Counted from the first letter of the stretch, positions 8,183 to 19,749 are shown. The stretch: DNA of 64,000 nt from Psychrobacillus vulpis (GCF_006861825.1 NZ_VDGI01000018.1:1-64000), one strand, 5' to 3'. Program-made: numbers and translations. The notes: generated from the sequence alone by a model not told the origin.

Positions 8183-8211
8183 ATCATACCGTGAATAGGT
8201 GATTTAGTCAA
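8183..8211 (-). promoter_or_regulatory. sigma-A promoter of rplM-rpsI
   Basis: TTGACT (8211-8206), 17-nt spacer, TATGAT (8188-8183) on the minus strand. It lies in the truA-rplM gap and shows that the pair can be transcribed independently of truA. Confidence 0.8.
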
Positions 8212-8243
8212 GTATTTTTCAAAAAACACCTGGAAAAGTTGCT

Positions 8244-8996
8244 TCATTCGAAATACTCCACATTCTCCAAGTATAAACCGTGTGCTGGCGCGGTTTTTCC
8301 CGCCTTCTTTCGATCACAAGATTCCAGAATATCTCTTATCTCTTCTACACTTTTTTTTCCGATTGCAATTTCCCATAAAGTACCCGCAATTATTCGAACC
8401 ATATTATATAAAAAACCGTTTCCGTTAATAACCATATGCAATTGGTTTGACCCTTTTTGGACTTCCAGTTTGATCGAATGAACCGTTCTAACAAAATCTT
8501 TCACGCTTGTATTAGAAGCACAAAAACTTGAAAAGTCATGTGTTCCAAGTAAATAACAAGATGCTTGTTTCATTAATTCGATATTCGGCTTATAACGATC
8601 TGCATGAACAGTAAAATTTCGCTCAAATGGACTATGTATTTCATTTAACGACCAAATATAACGATACGTTTTCCCTTTAGCATCAAAACGTGCATGAAAA
8701 TCATCTCGTACTTGTTCTACCGATAATATGCGAATATCTCTTGGAAGTTGTACATTTAACGCCGTTTTCCATCTATCATTAGGTAGTGTGAGCGTACTAT
8801 CAAAATGGATGACTTGGCCCGTTGCATGCACACCTGCATCCGTTCTTCCGCTAGCAACAACCTTCACACTTTCTCCTTTATGCATGGTTTGAAGTACCCG
8901 CTCTAATTCTAATTGAACAGTTCTTTTCCCTGGTTGCACCTGATAACCAGAAAACTCACTCCCATCATAACTAAAGATTGCTTTTAACCTCAACAC
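8244..8996 (-). CDS. truA: tRNA pseudouridine(38-40) synthase TruA
   Basis: 250 aa. The catalytic aspartate lies in GRTDAGVHA (about 50-58). Other family blocks are FHARFDAKGKTYRY and the C-terminal FLYNMVRIIAGTL. It isomerises uridines in the anticodon arm of many tRNAs. The first codon is GTG 8996 after GAGGTG; the next codon, TTG, is an equally plausible start. It lies 12 bp after ecfT, so it is probably in the ecf transcript. Confidence 0.96.
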   Translation of the reverse strand: MLRLKAIFSYDGSEFSGYQVQPGKRTVQLELERVLQTMHKGESVKVVASGRTDAGVHATGQVIHFDSTLTLPNDRWKTALNVQLPRDIRILSVEQVRDDFHARFDAKGKTYRYIWSLNEIHSPFERNFTVHADRYKPNIELMKQASCYLLGTHDFSSFCASNTSVKDFVRTVHSIKLEVQKGSNQLHMVINGNGFLYNMVRIIAGTLWEIAIGKKSVEEIRDILESCDRKKAGKTAPAHGLYLENVEYFE

Positions 8997-9008
8997 TCAC
9001 ACCTCATT

Positions 9009-9806
9009 CTATTGCCTTAAAAATACAAGTACCCCTGCTAATACAACCAGTGAAAACATAGTAATCGTATCTCGTAATTCCCACTCAAGCTTACGATATC
9101 TTGTTCTTCCTTCTCCACCTTTATATCCTCTTACTTCCATGGCTGTTGCTAAATCTTCTGCACGCTTGAAAGCACTCACAAATAGTGGAATAAGAAGTGG
9201 AACAATGGCGTTCATTCTCTCTTTCAAACTACCTGTTGTCATATCAGACCCTCTAGCCATTTGCGCTTTCATTATTTTATCGGTTTCATCCATCAATGTT
9301 GGGATAAACCTTAACGAAATTGACATCATTAGTGCTAATTCGTGCACAGGAAGCTTCCATTTCTTCAATGGGTTTAATAATGTCTCTAATGCATCTGTAA
9401 TCGAAATAGGGGTCGTAGTGAGCGTTAAAATAGATGTTAAAATGACAAGTACAAAAAAACGAATGGATATGAATATCCCTTGTCGTAAACCCTCTTCGTA
9501 AATCGTAATAAATTTCCAATGGTAAATGACGTCGCCTTCTCGTGTAAATATTAAATGCAATAAAAATGTAAAGATGATTAATATTACGACAGGCTTCAAT
9601 CCGTTTATTAGGAAATACAGTCTTATTTTAGACATACGAATAATTAAAAATGTAAATACAACCAAAACTCCATATGTAATCCAGTTATTAGCGATAAATA
9701 CGATAGCTATAAATAAAAATACAAATATCAATTTTGCACGTGCATCTAATCGGTGAATAAATGAATCGCCAGGAATGTAACGTCCAAATATCATTTTTTC
9801 TAGCAT
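9009..9806 (-). CDS. ecfT: energy-coupling factor transporter transmembrane protein EcfT
   Basis: 265 aa with about five or six membrane segments. The two coupling-helix motifs that dock onto the ATPases are present: AQMARGSD and AMEVRGY. EcfT joins EcfA1/EcfA2 to interchangeable substrate-binding S components for vitamins and metals. The start overlaps the ecfA2 stop (TAATG), which points to translational coupling. Confidence 0.95.
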   Translation of the reverse strand: MLEKMIFGRYIPGDSFIHRLDARAKLIFVFLFIAIVFIANNWITYGVLVVFTFLIIRMSKIRLYFLINGLKPVVILIIFTFLLHLIFTREGDVIYHWKFITIYEEGLRQGIFISIRFFVLVILTSILTLTTTPISITDALETLLNPLKKWKLPVHELALMMSISLRFIPTLMDETDKIMKAQMARGSDMTTGSLKERMNAIVPLLIPLFVSAFKRAEDLATAMEVRGYKGGEGRTRYRKLEWELRDTITMFSLVVLAGVLVFLRQ

Positions 9807-10675
9807 TACTCCTCACGCTCCTTTTTAATCAGTTGCGCAAGCTCTTCTGCTAGAGACTCTTCTGTTAAGCAAATTGTAGGTAGTTTTTTCCCTATCATTT
9901 GTTCTATCTTTTTTTGAAATCGAACACTTTGAGGCAACTCTAGTCGGAATTCCGTAAGACGCTCTTCATGTGCAAAAATTTCTTGAGGAGTACCCTCTAA
10001 TACACATTTACCGTTATGCATTATCGCAATTTGGTCTGCATATCTCGCTGCATCTTCCATACTATGAGTTACTAGAACGGTAGTTAAACCTTTTTCTTTG
10101 TGAAGTGTATAGAATAAATCCATTATTTCCTTCCGACCTCTTGGGTCAAGACCAGCAGTGGGCTCGTCTAATACAAGTACTTTTGGATTCATCGCAAGTA
10201 CACCAGCAATTGCCACTCTTCGCATTTGCCCACCTGATAAGTCAAAAGGTGATTTCTCTAATACTTCCTCTGGCAAGCCTAATAATTGGGTTAACTCGAT
10301 AGCGCGACGTTTTGCTTCTACTTCTGGAACACCGAAATTCATAGGTCCGAACATAATATCCTTCAAAACAGTTTCATCAAACAATTGATGTTCTGGAAAT
10401 TGAAAAACAATTCCTACTTTTTGTCTTACTTCTCTTAATTGCTTGTTTTTTTTATCTGCTTTTACTTCTACATCACCGATATTTATAGAACCATCTGTAG
10501 GTTTTAGTAATGCATTTAAATGTTGTAATATTGTCGATTTACCGGAACCTGTGTGACCAATAATAGCTTGATACGAACCTGACGCAATATGCAAGTCCAC
10601 ATCAAATAGTGCACGTTTTTCAAATGGTGTATTTTTCGCATAAGCATAGCTTACTTGTTGAAGTGTGATGTCCAT
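9806..10675 (-). CDS. ecfA2: energy-coupling factor transporter ATPase EcfA2
   Basis: 289-aa ABC ATPase: Walker A GHTGSGKST, Q-loop FPEHQLF, signature LSGGQMRR, Walker B VLVLDEPTAGLD, H-loop VTHSMED. One of two cytoplasmic motors of the shared ECF module. It overlaps the end of ecfA1 by 25 bp and ecfT by 1 bp. Confidence 0.95.
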   Translation of the reverse strand: MDITLQQVSYAYAKNTPFEKRALFDVDLHIASGSYQAIIGHTGSGKSTILQHLNALLKPTDGSINIGDVEVKADKKNKQLREVRQKVGIVFQFPEHQLFDETVLKDIMFGPMNFGVPEVEAKRRAIELTQLLGLPEEVLEKSPFDLSGGQMRRVAIAGVLAMNPKVLVLDEPTAGLDPRGRKEIMDLFYTLHKEKGLTTVLVTHSMEDAARYADQIAIMHNGKCVLEGTPQEIFAHEERLTEFRLELPQSVRFQKKIEQMIGKKLPTICLTEESLAEELAQLIKKEREE

Positions 10676-11499
10676 AAATCATTCACCAACTCTTCTTCTG
10701 ACATATGATCTGCAACTAACGGGATTCCTTGCGCTCGTAATAAACGAGAAATATTCATGGCAAAAGGTAAATCCAAACCGAGGTCAACTAATTCCTGCCC
10801 TTTTTGGAATATCTCTTCTGGTGTACCTTCTACATATTTCTCCCCTTGATTCATCATAATTACTCTATCTGCAAGTAGTGCTTCTTCTAAGTCATGGGTA
10901 ATAGATATTACAGTTAAGTCTGTTTCTTCTTTTAGTTGACGTACTGTAGCAAGTACCTCTTCTCTACCTTGTGGATCTAACATAGAAGTAGCTTCATCTA
11001 ACAACAATATCTTTGGCTTTAATGCAATAGCACCAGCAATTGCTACACGTTGTTTTTGTCCGCCCGATAAATGATGAGGCTCACTATTCATGAATTCACT
11101 CATGTTCACTTTTGCTAAAGATGCTTCTACTCGCTCTACCATTTCCTCAAAAGGGATACCATTGTTTTCTAATGCAAAAGCTACATCATCCTGGACAGTT
11201 GCTCCTACAAATTGATTGTCTGGATTTTGAAATACCATACCCATTTGAGAACGGGTTTCCCATAAATTTTGTTCATTTAAAGTTTCCCCAAAAACACGTA
11301 CCGTTCCCGTCTGAGGAAATAGAAGACCATTCATTAATCGTGCAAGTGTCGATTTACCGGAACCATTATGTCCAACAATCGCAACCCATTGGCTTTCGTA
11401 AATTGTATACGATACATTATTTAATGCAGGACGTACATTACTATCATCTGTTGCATATGTAAAAGTTACATCTTGTAAAGAAATAATTTCGCGTTTCAT
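10651..11499 (-). CDS. ecfA1: energy-coupling factor transporter ATPase EcfA1
   Basis: 282-aa ABC ATPase: Walker A GHNGSGKST, Q-loop NPDNQFVG, signature LSGGQKQR, Walker B ILLLDEATSMLD (Ala in place of Pro, usual for EcfA1), H-loop ITHDLEE. It is the first gene of the ecfA1-ecfA2-ecfT-truA unit. AGAGGAGGTAAAGG precedes ATG 11499. In many Firmicutes it is co-transcribed with rplQ; here terminator-like structures lie between them. Confidence 0.95.
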   Translation of the reverse strand: MKREIISLQDVTFTYATDDSNVRPALNNVSYTIYESQWVAIVGHNGSGKSTLARLMNGLLFPQTGTVRVFGETLNEQNLWETRSQMGMVFQNPDNQFVGATVQDDVAFALENNGIPFEEMVERVEASLAKVNMSEFMNSEPHHLSGGQKQRVAIAGAIALKPKILLLDEATSMLDPQGREEVLATVRQLKEETDLTVISITHDLEEALLADRVIMMNQGEKYVEGTPEEIFQKGQELVDLGLDLPFAMNISRLLRAQGIPLVADHMSEEELVNDLWTSHFNK

Positions 11500-11561
11500 C
11501 CTTTACCTCCTCTAGCTCATCTCAGCTGTACTAAACTCTACTTAACCATTCTACGATAAAA

Positions 11562-11700
11562 TAAAAAAGCGCGCACCTCATTTTGAGAAATGCGCTCTTC
11601 TATAACTGCTTCAAGATTGGCTGCTCAAGACCAATCAGGAAAATGAGGTGCGTAGAGCTAGACGAGACGCTACTTATCAATTACGCCTTGGCGTAAATGA
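11562..11700 (-). repeat. structured inverted-repeat element between rplQ and ecfA1
   Basis: This lies in the 311-bp rplQ-ecfA1 gap, which holds no gene. Outer 13-bp arms CGCACCTCATTTT (11572-11584) and AAAATGAGGTGCG (11640-11652) enclose a smaller hairpin with GATTGG/CCAATC arms. On the minus strand the outer helix runs into GCGC and six T residues, so it can act as a terminator just before ecfA1. A separate TTACGCC/GGCGTAA palindrome lies at about 11680-11696. The rest of the gap (11701-11757) shows nothing recognisable. Confidence 0.65.
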
Positions 11701-11757
11701 GTCCGCTCATCATAACACTCAGCTTTTATATTGTCGTATAAATCTAATAAATAAGTT

Positions 11758-11800
11758 TGAAAAAAGAAGAGGGTGGTAGAAACACCAATTGCCCTCTTCA
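11758..11800 (-). terminator. terminator at the end of the S10-spc-alpha cluster
   Basis: Minus-strand stem GAAGAGGG (11800-11793) with CCCTCTTC (11774-11767), inner TGGT/ACCA pairing, then TTTTTT. It sits directly after rplQ. Confidence 0.92.
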
Positions 11801-11810
11801 GATTTTATGA

Positions 11811-12191
11811 TTAAACTAACTCAATTACTACAACTGGTGCTCCGTCTCCGCGACGAGGTCCAACTTTCATAATACGAGTGTAACCGCCTTGACGATCTGC
11901 ATAGCGTGGTGCTACATCATCAAACAATTTTTGTAATGCAAAAACTGTTGATTCGTTACCTTCTTCATCAGTAGAAGTTGCTACTTCACGACGAATGTAA
12001 GCAGCAGCTTGACGACGTGCATGCAAATCTCCGCGTTTACCTAAAGTGATCATTTTTTCAACAACTGAACGTAATTCTTTTGCACGTGCTTCAGTAGTTT
12101 GAAGGCGCTCATGAATGATTAAATCAGTTGTTAAGTCACGTAACATCGCTTTACGTTGAGAACTTGTACGTCCAAGTTTTCTGTAACCCAT
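11811..12191 (-). CDS. rplQ: 50S ribosomal protein L17
   Basis: 126 aa. It starts [17 protein letters not shown] and ends with the [16 protein letters not shown] strand typical of the short bacterial form. It binds 23S rRNA near the exit tunnel. Last gene of the large ribosomal-protein cluster, 52 bp after rpoA. Confidence 0.98.
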   Translation of the reverse strand: MGYRKLGRTSSQRKAMLRDLTTDLIIHERLQTTEARAKELRSVVEKMITLGKRGDLHARRQAAAYIRREVATSTDEEGNESTVFALQKLFDDVAPRYADRQGGYTRIMKVGPRRGDGAPVVVIELV

Positions 12192-12243
12192 GGATGTTTC
12201 CCTCCTTTGGTGAATAGTTCAAATCTTGCTATATCAAAATCGC

Positions 12244-13188
12244 TTAGTCTTCTTTACGTAATCCTAAGCCAAGCTCATCTAACTTCGCTTTTACTTCTTC
12301 TAGAGATTTACGTCCTAGGTTTCTTACTTTCATCATGTCATCTTCTGATTTGCTTGCAAGCTCTAATACTGTATTAATACCAGCGCGTTTCAAGCAATTA
12401 TAAGAACGAACAGAAAGATCAAGTTCTTCGATAGTCATCTCTAATACTTTTTCTTTTTGGTCTTCTTCTTTTTCAACCATGATTTCAGCAGTTTGTGCCT
12501 CATCTGTCATCCCTACAAAAATATTCAAATGCTCCGTTAAAATTTTCGCTCCAAGCGAAATCGCCTCTTTTGGACCGGTGCTGCCATCTGTCCACACATC
12601 AAGAGTTAATTTATCGTAGTTGGATAATTGGCCAACACGAGTATTTTCCACTTGAAAATTAACGCGTGAAACTGGAGTGTAAATAGAGTCGATCGGGATT
12701 ACGCCGATAGGAAGATCCTCACGTTTGTTTTGATCAGCAGGAGTGTAGCCACGGCCTCGACCAGCGTACATACGCATACGGAAATGACCATTTTTGCCGA
12801 TTGTTGCAATATAGAGTTCTGGGTTCAAAATCTCAACATCACTGTCATGTGTAATGTCAGCTGCTGTAACGGTCCCCTCTCCTTTTACATCAATCTCAAT
12901 GACTTTTTCTTCATCAGAGTAGATTTTCAAAGCTAGTTTCTTCACATTCATAATAATAGATGCAACATCTTCCACTACGCCTTCAATAGTTGAAAACTCA
13001 TGTAATACGCCATCAATTTGAATAGAAGTAACTGCAGCTCCTGGTAAAGAAGACAGAAGGATACGACGTAAAGAATTGCCCAAAGTATTTCCATAGCCAC
13101 GTTCTAGCGGTTCTACAACAAATTTACCAAATTTGGCATTTTCGCTGACTTCTACACTTTCAATCTTTGGTTTTTCAATTTCGATCAT
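12244..13188 (-). CDS. rpoA: DNA-directed RNA polymerase subunit alpha
   Basis: 314 aa, the usual length. The N-terminal dimerisation domain carries [18 protein letters not shown]. The C-terminal domain (about 240-314: [27 protein letters not shown]) contacts UP elements and activators. In the alpha operon between rpsK and rplQ. Confidence 0.98.
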   Translation of the reverse strand: MIEIEKPKIESVEVSENAKFGKFVVEPLERGYGNTLGNSLRRILLSSLPGAAVTSIQIDGVLHEFSTIEGVVEDVASIIMNVKKLALKIYSDEEKVIEIDVKGEGTVTAADITHDSDVEILNPELYIATIGKNGHFRMRMYAGRGRGYTPADQNKREDLPIGVIPIDSIYTPVSRVNFQVENTRVGQLSNYDKLTLDVWTDGSTGPKEAISLGAKILTEHLNIFVGMTDEAQTAEIMVEKEEDQKEKVLEMTIEELDLSVRSYNCLKRAGINTVLELASKSEDDMMKVRNLGRKSLEEVKAKLDELGLGLRKED

Positions 13189-13322
13189 TCCAATTTACCC
13201 TCCCTCAAAACATCGAATGTATAGGTTCTTTCCATCATGAATTCGATCGTTTAACTGATTGCTGTTCGCACAACCACAGTCTGTACAATAAATGATGTTC
13301 TCAAACAATTAAGTTTCACCTA

Positions 13323-13730
<408 letters not shown>

Positions 13731-13737
13731 TTACCGA

Positions 13738-14103
13738 TTATTTTTTCTTGTTCGCAACTGTCTTACGAGGACCTTTACGAGTACGAGCATTGTTCTTCGT
13801 ATTTTGTCCGCGCACAGGTAAACCGCGACGGTGACGGATACCACGGAATGATCCGATTTCCATCAAGCGTTTAATGTTAAGTGATACTTCACGACGAAGG
13901 TCACCTTCTACTTTAAATGCACCAATTTGTTCACGGATTTTGTTTAACTCGTCTTCTGTAAGATCGCGTACGCGAGTTTCTTCAGAAATACCAGCTCCTA
14001 CAAGTACTTTTTGTGCAGTTGTTTTACCAATTCCGTAAATATATGTTAATGAAATAACAACGCGTTTATCGCGTGGAATGTCAACACCAGCAATACGTGC
14101 CAT
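13738..14103 (-). CDS. rpsM: 30S ribosomal protein S13
   Basis: 121 aa, starting [21 protein letters not shown], with a helix-two-turn-helix ([12 protein letters not shown]) and the basic tail [11 protein letters not shown] that contacts P-site tRNA. Located 23 bp after rpmJ. Confidence 0.98.
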   Translation of the reverse strand: MARIAGVDIPRDKRVVISLTYIYGIGKTTAQKVLVGAGISEETRVRDLTEDELNKIREQIGAFKVEGDLRREVSLNIKRLMEIGSFRGIRHRRGLPVRGQNTKNNARTRKGPRKTVANKKK

Positions 14104-14126
14104 ATGTGTCGTGCACCTCCTTCTAA

Positions 14127-14240
<114 letters not shown>

Positions 14241-14277
14241 CTAACCTAACCTCCTTAGTAGTCCGGAGTGCAAAAGA

Positions 14278-14496
14278 TTATTTAAAACGGTACGTGATAC
14301 GACCGCGAGTTAAATCGTAAGGAGATAGTTCAATTGTGACTTTATCTCCAGGTAAAATACGAATGAAGTGCATACGAATTTTACCCGATACATGCGCAAG
14401 TATCGTATGACCGTTTTCTAATTCTACCTTAAACATCGCGTTTGGCAAAGTCTCAACAACTGTTCCTTCGACTTCAATTACATCATCTTTCGCCAT
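14278..14496 (-). CDS. infA: translation initiation factor IF-1
   Basis: 72 aa, starting [15 protein letters not shown]: a single S1/OB fold that occupies the A site during initiation. ATG 14496 is preferred over the TTG one codon upstream, by family N terminus. GGGAGACAGGG is the likely ribosome binding site. In B. subtilis map and a KOW-domain gene precede it; neither is found here. Confidence 0.97.
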   Translation of the reverse strand: MAKDDVIEVEGTVVETLPNAMFKVELENGHTILAHVSGKIRMHFIRILPGDKVTIELSPYDLTRGRITYRFK

Positions 14497-14952
14497 CAAC
14501 CCTGTCTCCCTTCTATATACAAATCAGGTTCTCATCAATATTCAAACGTAATTTGCTGTTAGTATAGCCTCTAATAGAACGAAACTATTCGTTTCAAGCA
14601 TATGTTTGGAAATCATGAGAGATGTTCGAAAGACACTCGTAAGGTTTCGCTTTTAGCAATCCACGGAGTAGACTGACTGGTAGAAACCTGTCTCCCTCAT
14701 GTCAACATGTTCGTACGAAAGTGTTGGATGAGTCCCAATGTACCCGTTCGTTACATAGATGCTTCCACGAAACCCATTATACCCCTTCAGAAAGTGAAAT
14801 GCACGTGGACTAGGGGGTCCTCGCTTTTATACATTTCTTCTCGTCCGTTCGTATACCGGGCGCAATATGCTTTTGCAGCTCTCGAAAAAAAACGTTTTCG
14901 TTCTTTGCATACTGCCCGGGTATTCAGTCGATCTGCGACAGGCACCGGGCTA
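14497..14952 (-). other. 456-bp non-coding stretch where map and the KOW gene are expected
   Basis: No open frame here resembles a known protein on either strand. The minus strand shows a GCCCGG/CCGGGC pair just after adk (14950 to 14914), a TATAAT near 14787-14782 without a good -35, and a long imperfect inverted repeat built on CATGAG and GGTTTC/GAAACC (about 14616-14702). An 11-bp copy of the infA ribosome binding region (AGGGAGACAGG) recurs near 14690. It appears to be leader or decayed sequence between adk and infA. Confidence 0.6.
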
Positions 14953-15648
<696 letters not shown>

Positions 15649-15672
15649 CTATATCGTTCCTAAAAACCAACA

Positions 15673-16965
15673 TTATTTCATAAAACCTTTATAGTGACGT
15701 TTAACTAATTGTGATTCAAGTGTTTTCATCGTCTCAAGGGCAACACCCACAATGATTAGTAAACTTGTTCCGCCAATTTGTGCTGATTGCGGAAGTCCCG
15801 CAAATTTAACAAACAATAATGGCATGATTGCTATAATCGCAAGGAATATAGAACCAACAAAAGTCAAACGGTATAATACGCTAGTCAAGTAGTTCTGTGT
15901 GTTTATTCCCGGACGAATCCCTGGAATATACGCACCTTGCTTTTTCAAATTGTCTGCTACATTCTCTGGATTCACCTGAATGAATGCATAGAAGTAAGTA
16001 AACGCAAGGATTAAAGCAACGTAAATTGTCATACCAATAGGCTGTGTGTAATCTAATGCATGCGTAATAAAGTCAGTGACCTTATTTTGACCAAAAAACA
16101 ACACAATAGATTGTGGAGCCATCAGGAAAGCAGATGCAAAAATTACCGGGATAACTCCCGCAGCATTTACTTTTAAAGGTAAGTGTGTTTGTTGACCACC
16201 CGTTTGAGCAGTACCAGCAACACGTTTCGCATATTGGATAGGAATTTTACGCAACGCTTGTTGTACATAAATAACTCCAACCGTAACAGCGATAATAGCC
16301 AATAATAGTAAAGCTAACACAATAATATTGATAAATAACGCTTCTCCAGCATCTTGAATTTTTTGCGCATACACTTGGTTTACTGCACTCGGAATAGCAG
16401 CTGCGATACCAGCGAAGATAATAATAGAAATACCATTACCAACACCTTTTGCAGTAATCTGCTCACCTAACCACATTAAAAATGCAGTACCTGCAGTTAA
16501 CACAATTGCAATAACAAGATATGTCATGATGCCTTCGTCATTTATTAAAGTACCGCTATACATACGGTTAAAACCATATGACATAGCAAATGCTTGAATA
16601 AAAGCTAAAACGATTGTGAAGTAACGAGTGAACTGAGCAAGTTTACGTCTTCCGACTTCCCCTTGTTTAGACCACTCTGTAAACTTCGGTACTACGTCCA
16701 TTTGCAATAATTGCACGATAATGGATGCAGTAATGTATGGCATAATTCCCATTGCTAGAATGGAGAAGTTCTTTAAAGCTCCACCGCCAAATGTATTTAA
16801 AAATCCGATCAAACCTAATTGATCCGTTTGTTTTAAAACATTTGCATCGACATTCGGTACTGGTATAAAAGTTCCGATACGAAAGACGATTAACATTAAT
16901 AAAGTAAAAATGATTTTATTTCGAATATCTCTCACACGCATAAAGTTGGAGATTGTCTGAAACAT
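15673..16965 (-). CDS. secY: protein translocase subunit SecY
   Basis: 430 aa, ten membrane helices, starting [21 protein letters not shown]. It forms the SecYEG channel. Conserved cytoplasmic loop residues KRVAGTAQTGGQQTHLPLK and the plug-containing first periplasmic segment are present. Its start overlaps the rplO stop by 1 bp (TAATG). Confidence 0.98.
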   Translation of the reverse strand: MFQTISNFMRVRDIRNKIIFTLLMLIVFRIGTFIPVPNVDANVLKQTDQLGLIGFLNTFGGGALKNFSILAMGIMPYITASIIVQLLQMDVVPKFTEWSKQGEVGRRKLAQFTRYFTIVLAFIQAFAMSYGFNRMYSGTLINDEGIMTYLVIAIVLTAGTAFLMWLGEQITAKGVGNGISIIIFAGIAAAIPSAVNQVYAQKIQDAGEALFINIIVLALLLLAIIAVTVGVIYVQQALRKIPIQYAKRVAGTAQTGGQQTHLPLKVNAAGVIPVIFASAFLMAPQSIVLFFGQNKVTDFITHALDYTQPIGMTIYVALILAFTYFYAFIQVNPENVADNLKKQGAYIPGIRPGINTQNYLTSVLYRLTFVGSIFLAIIAIMPLLFVKFAGLPQSAQIGGTSLLIIVGVALETMKTLESQLVKRHYKGFMK

Positions 16966-17405
16966 TAAACCACCTCTGTTTGTCCGCCAGCATTCTCAAT
17001 TGCTTCTTTAGCTGAAGCAGAGAATTTGTGAGCTTTTACAGTTAATTTCTTGTCAAGTGTTCCATTACCTAGAATCTTGATACCTGATTTTTCACTACTC
17101 ACTACACCTGTTTCAATTAATAATGCAGGTGTTACTTCTGTGCCTTCTTCGAAACGATTTAATGTGTCAAGGTTCACAATTGCAAATTCTTTACGATTAA
17201 TGTTCGTAAATCCACGTTTTGGCAAACGACGGAATAATGGGTTTTGACCGCCCTCAAATCCAGGACGAACCCCTCCTCCAGAACGAGCGTTTTGACCTTT
17301 ATGACCTTTACCTGCAGTTTTACCATTACCAGAACCGATACCGCGACCTACGCGATTACGTGTAGAACGAGATCCTTCTGATGGTTTTAACTCATGTAGT
17401 TTCAT
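16965..17405 (-). CDS. rplO: 50S ribosomal protein L15
   Basis: 146 aa. The basic glycine-rich N-terminal extension ([22 protein letters not shown]) threads into 23S rRNA and a globular C-terminal domain follows. Coupled to secY by a 1-bp overlap. Confidence 0.98.
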   Translation of the reverse strand: MKLHELKPSEGSRSTRNRVGRGIGSGNGKTAGKGHKGQNARSGGGVRPGFEGGQNPLFRRLPKRGFTNINRKEFAIVNLDTLNRFEEGTEVTPALLIETGVVSSEKSGIKILGNGTLDKKLTVKAHKFSASAKEAIENAGGQTEVV

Positions 17406-17437
17406 ATGGTGGCACCTCCTTATTCTTAAAATAAACC

Positions 17438-17620
17438 TTAAATTTCTTTCAAAGTTACTAAGTGAGCTACTTTGCCAACCATCCCGCGGATAGCTGCGTT
17501 GTCTTGATGCTCAACTGTTTGGTGTAATTTACGTAATCCAAGAGCTTCTGCTGTTTTGCGTTGATTTGGTTTAGTACCAATCAGGCTTTTAGTAAGGGTA
17601 ATTTCTAATTTAGTTGCCAT
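17438..17620 (-). CDS. rpmD: 50S ribosomal protein L30
   Basis: 60 aa, short bacterial form: [28 protein letters not shown]. Located 14 bp after rpsE. Confidence 0.97.
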   Translation of the reverse strand: MATKLEITLTKSLIGTKPNQRKTAEALGLRKLHQTVEHQDNAAIRGMVGKVAHLVTLKEI

Positions 17621-17634
17621 TGTAATTTCCCCCC

Positions 17635-18135
17635 TTATCCTAACAGTTCTTCTACTGATTTACCACGTAATTTAGCAACGTCCTCAGCACGTTTTAGTTC
17701 AGTTAATCCTTGTACTGTAGCACGAACCATGTTGATAGGTGTGTTAGATCCAAGTGATTTAGAAAGAATATCTGTAATACCAGCTAACTCTAGTACGGCA
17801 CGCACTGGACCACCAGCGATAACCCCTGTACCAGGTGCAGCAGGTTTAACTAGAATAGATCCAGCTCCAAAGCGACCAATTACTTGGTGAGGAGTAGTTC
17901 CGCCAACTCTAGGTACTTCGATTAAGTTCTTCTTCGCATCTTCAACTGCTTTACGGATTGCATCTGGAACCTCTTGTGCTTTACCAGTACCAAATCCTAC
18001 ATGTCCATTCTTGTCACCGACAACTACTAATGCAGTAAAACGGAAACGACGTCCACCTTTTACAACTTTAGCAACACGGTTAATCGTAACTACGCGTTCT
18101 TCAAGTTCAAGTTTGTTTGGGTCAATACCACGCAT
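17635..18135 (-). CDS. rpsE: 30S ribosomal protein S5
   Basis: 166 aa. Double-stranded RNA-binding N domain ([22 protein letters not shown]) and C domain with GSGIVLKPA-like block ([18 protein letters not shown]). It shapes decoding accuracy; the loop where spectinomycin resistance arises (KVVKGGRR) is intact. Confidence 0.98.
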   Translation of the reverse strand: MRGIDPNKLELEERVVTINRVAKVVKGGRRFRFTALVVVGDKNGHVGFGTGKAQEVPDAIRKAVEDAKKNLIEVPRVGGTTPHQVIGRFGAGSILVKPAAPGTGVIAGGPVRAVLELAGITDILSKSLGSNTPINMVRATVQGLTELKRAEDVAKLRGKSVEELLG

Positions 18136-18156
18136 GAAATATGTCCCTCCTTCTTC

Positions 18157-18516
18157 TTAAAATTCTAAGCCGTTTTCACGTGCAGCTTCAGCTAACGCTT
18201 TAACACGTCCATGATATAAGTAACCGCCACGGTCGAATACAACAGATTTGATGTTCTTTTCAACAGCGCGTTTTGCGATTGTTTCACCGATTGTAGCAGC
18301 AGCTTCAACGTTACCTGCTGTACCATTGAAATCTTTATCCATAGTAGACGCACTAACGATTGTTACACCTTGTGAATCATCGATAAGTTGTGCGTAAATA
18401 TGTTTATTAGAACGGAATACATTTAAACGAGGACGTTCAGTAGTACCCGTGATTTTTGTACGTACACGTGCATGACGTTTTTTACGAACTTGATTTTTGT
18501 CTTGTTTCGTAATCAC
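18157..18516 (-). CDS. rplR: 50S ribosomal protein L18
   Basis: 119 aa, binds 5S rRNA ([34 protein letters not shown]). GTG 18516 is preferred over GTG 18525 because AAAGGAG then sits 8 nt upstream; the longer start would lie inside the ribosome binding site. Confidence 0.97.
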   Translation of the reverse strand: MITKQDKNQVRKKRHARVRTKITGTTERPRLNVFRSNKHIYAQLIDDSQGVTIVSASTMDKDFNGTAGNVEAAATIGETIAKRAVEKNIKSVVFDRGGYLYHGRVKALAEAARENGLEF

Positions 18517-18546
18517 AGTGGTCACTCCTTTCTAATGCGAAATGCA

Positions 18547-19086
18547 TTATTTACCTGTTTTACCTTCTTTGCGGCGTACAACTTCGCCTTCATAACGAAT
18601 ACCTTTACCTTTGTAAGGCTCTGGTGGACGTACTTGACGAATGTTAGATGCTAAAGCACCAACGCGTTCTTTGCTAATACCGCGAACGATAATCTTTGTA
18701 TTAGAAGGAACTTCAACTTCAATTCCATCTTCAGGAGTGAACTCAACTGGATGTGAATACCCTACGTTAAGTACAAGTTTCTTACCTTGTAGTTGCGCAC
18801 GGTAACCAACCCCAACTAACTCAAGTCCACGTTCAAATCCTTTAGACACACCTAGTACCATGTTTGCTAATAAAGCACGTGTTGTTCCATGGATTGTACG
18901 GTGTTCTTTAGACTCTGAAGGACGTACTAAAGTAATGACATTACCTTCTTGTTCAATTTTAATATCTTGATTAAAAGATCTTGTTAATTCACCTTTTGGT
19001 CCTTTAACTACTACTGTATTGTCAGCGTTAACTGTTACAGCAACATCTGCAGGAACCTCAATTGGTTTTTTACCTACTCGAGACAT
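18547..19086 (-). CDS. rplF: 50S ribosomal protein L6
   Basis: 179 aa, two tandem alpha/beta repeats. It starts [15 protein letters not shown] and ends with the signature [22 protein letters not shown]. Confidence 0.98.
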   Translation of the reverse strand: MSRVGKKPIEVPADVAVTVNADNTVVVKGPKGELTRSFNQDIKIEQEGNVITLVRPSESKEHRTIHGTTRALLANMVLGVSKGFERGLELVGVGYRAQLQGKKLVLNVGYSHPVEFTPEDGIEVEVPSNTKIIVRGISKERVGALASNIRQVRPPEPYKGKGIRYEGEVVRRKEGKTGK

Positions 19087-19116
19087 TTTGTTGCACCTCC
19101 ATTCGTTTGTTGATTA

Positions 19117-19515
19117 TTACCAAACGTAAGCTACGATTTCTCCGCCAACTTGTTTAGCGCGAGCTTCTTTATCTGTTAATAAACCATTTGAAGTAGAAAC
19201 TAAAGCGATTCCTAAACCATTCAATACTTTAGGCACTTCATTTGTTTTAGCATAAACACGTAAACCAGGTTTTGAAATACGTTTCAAACCAGTAATAACG
19301 CGTTCGTCGTTTTGACCATATTTTAAGAAGATGCGAATGATTCCTTGTTTGCTATCTTCTACATACTCAACATCACGTACGAAACCTTCGCGTTTTAAAA
19401 TTTCAGCGATTTCCTTTTTCAGGTTTGAAGCAGGAACTTCTAATTTCTCGTGACGAACCATGTTAGCATTACGAATGCGTGTAAGCATATCTGCAATTGG
19501 ATCTGACATTGTCAT
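19117..19515 (-). CDS. rpsH: 30S ribosomal protein S8
   Basis: 132 aa, [19 protein letters not shown] to GGEIVAYVW. It binds the central domain of 16S rRNA. AAGGAGGT lies 7 nt before ATG 19515. Confidence 0.98.
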   Translation of the reverse strand: MTMSDPIADMLTRIRNANMVRHEKLEVPASNLKKEIAEILKREGFVRDVEYVEDSKQGIIRIFLKYGQNDERVITGLKRISKPGLRVYAKTNEVPKVLNGLGIALVSTSNGLLTDKEARAKQVGGEIVAYVW

Positions 19516-19545
19516 TACATTTACCTCCTTCCCAGTTATAGGGGA

Positions 19546-19749
<204 letters not shown>

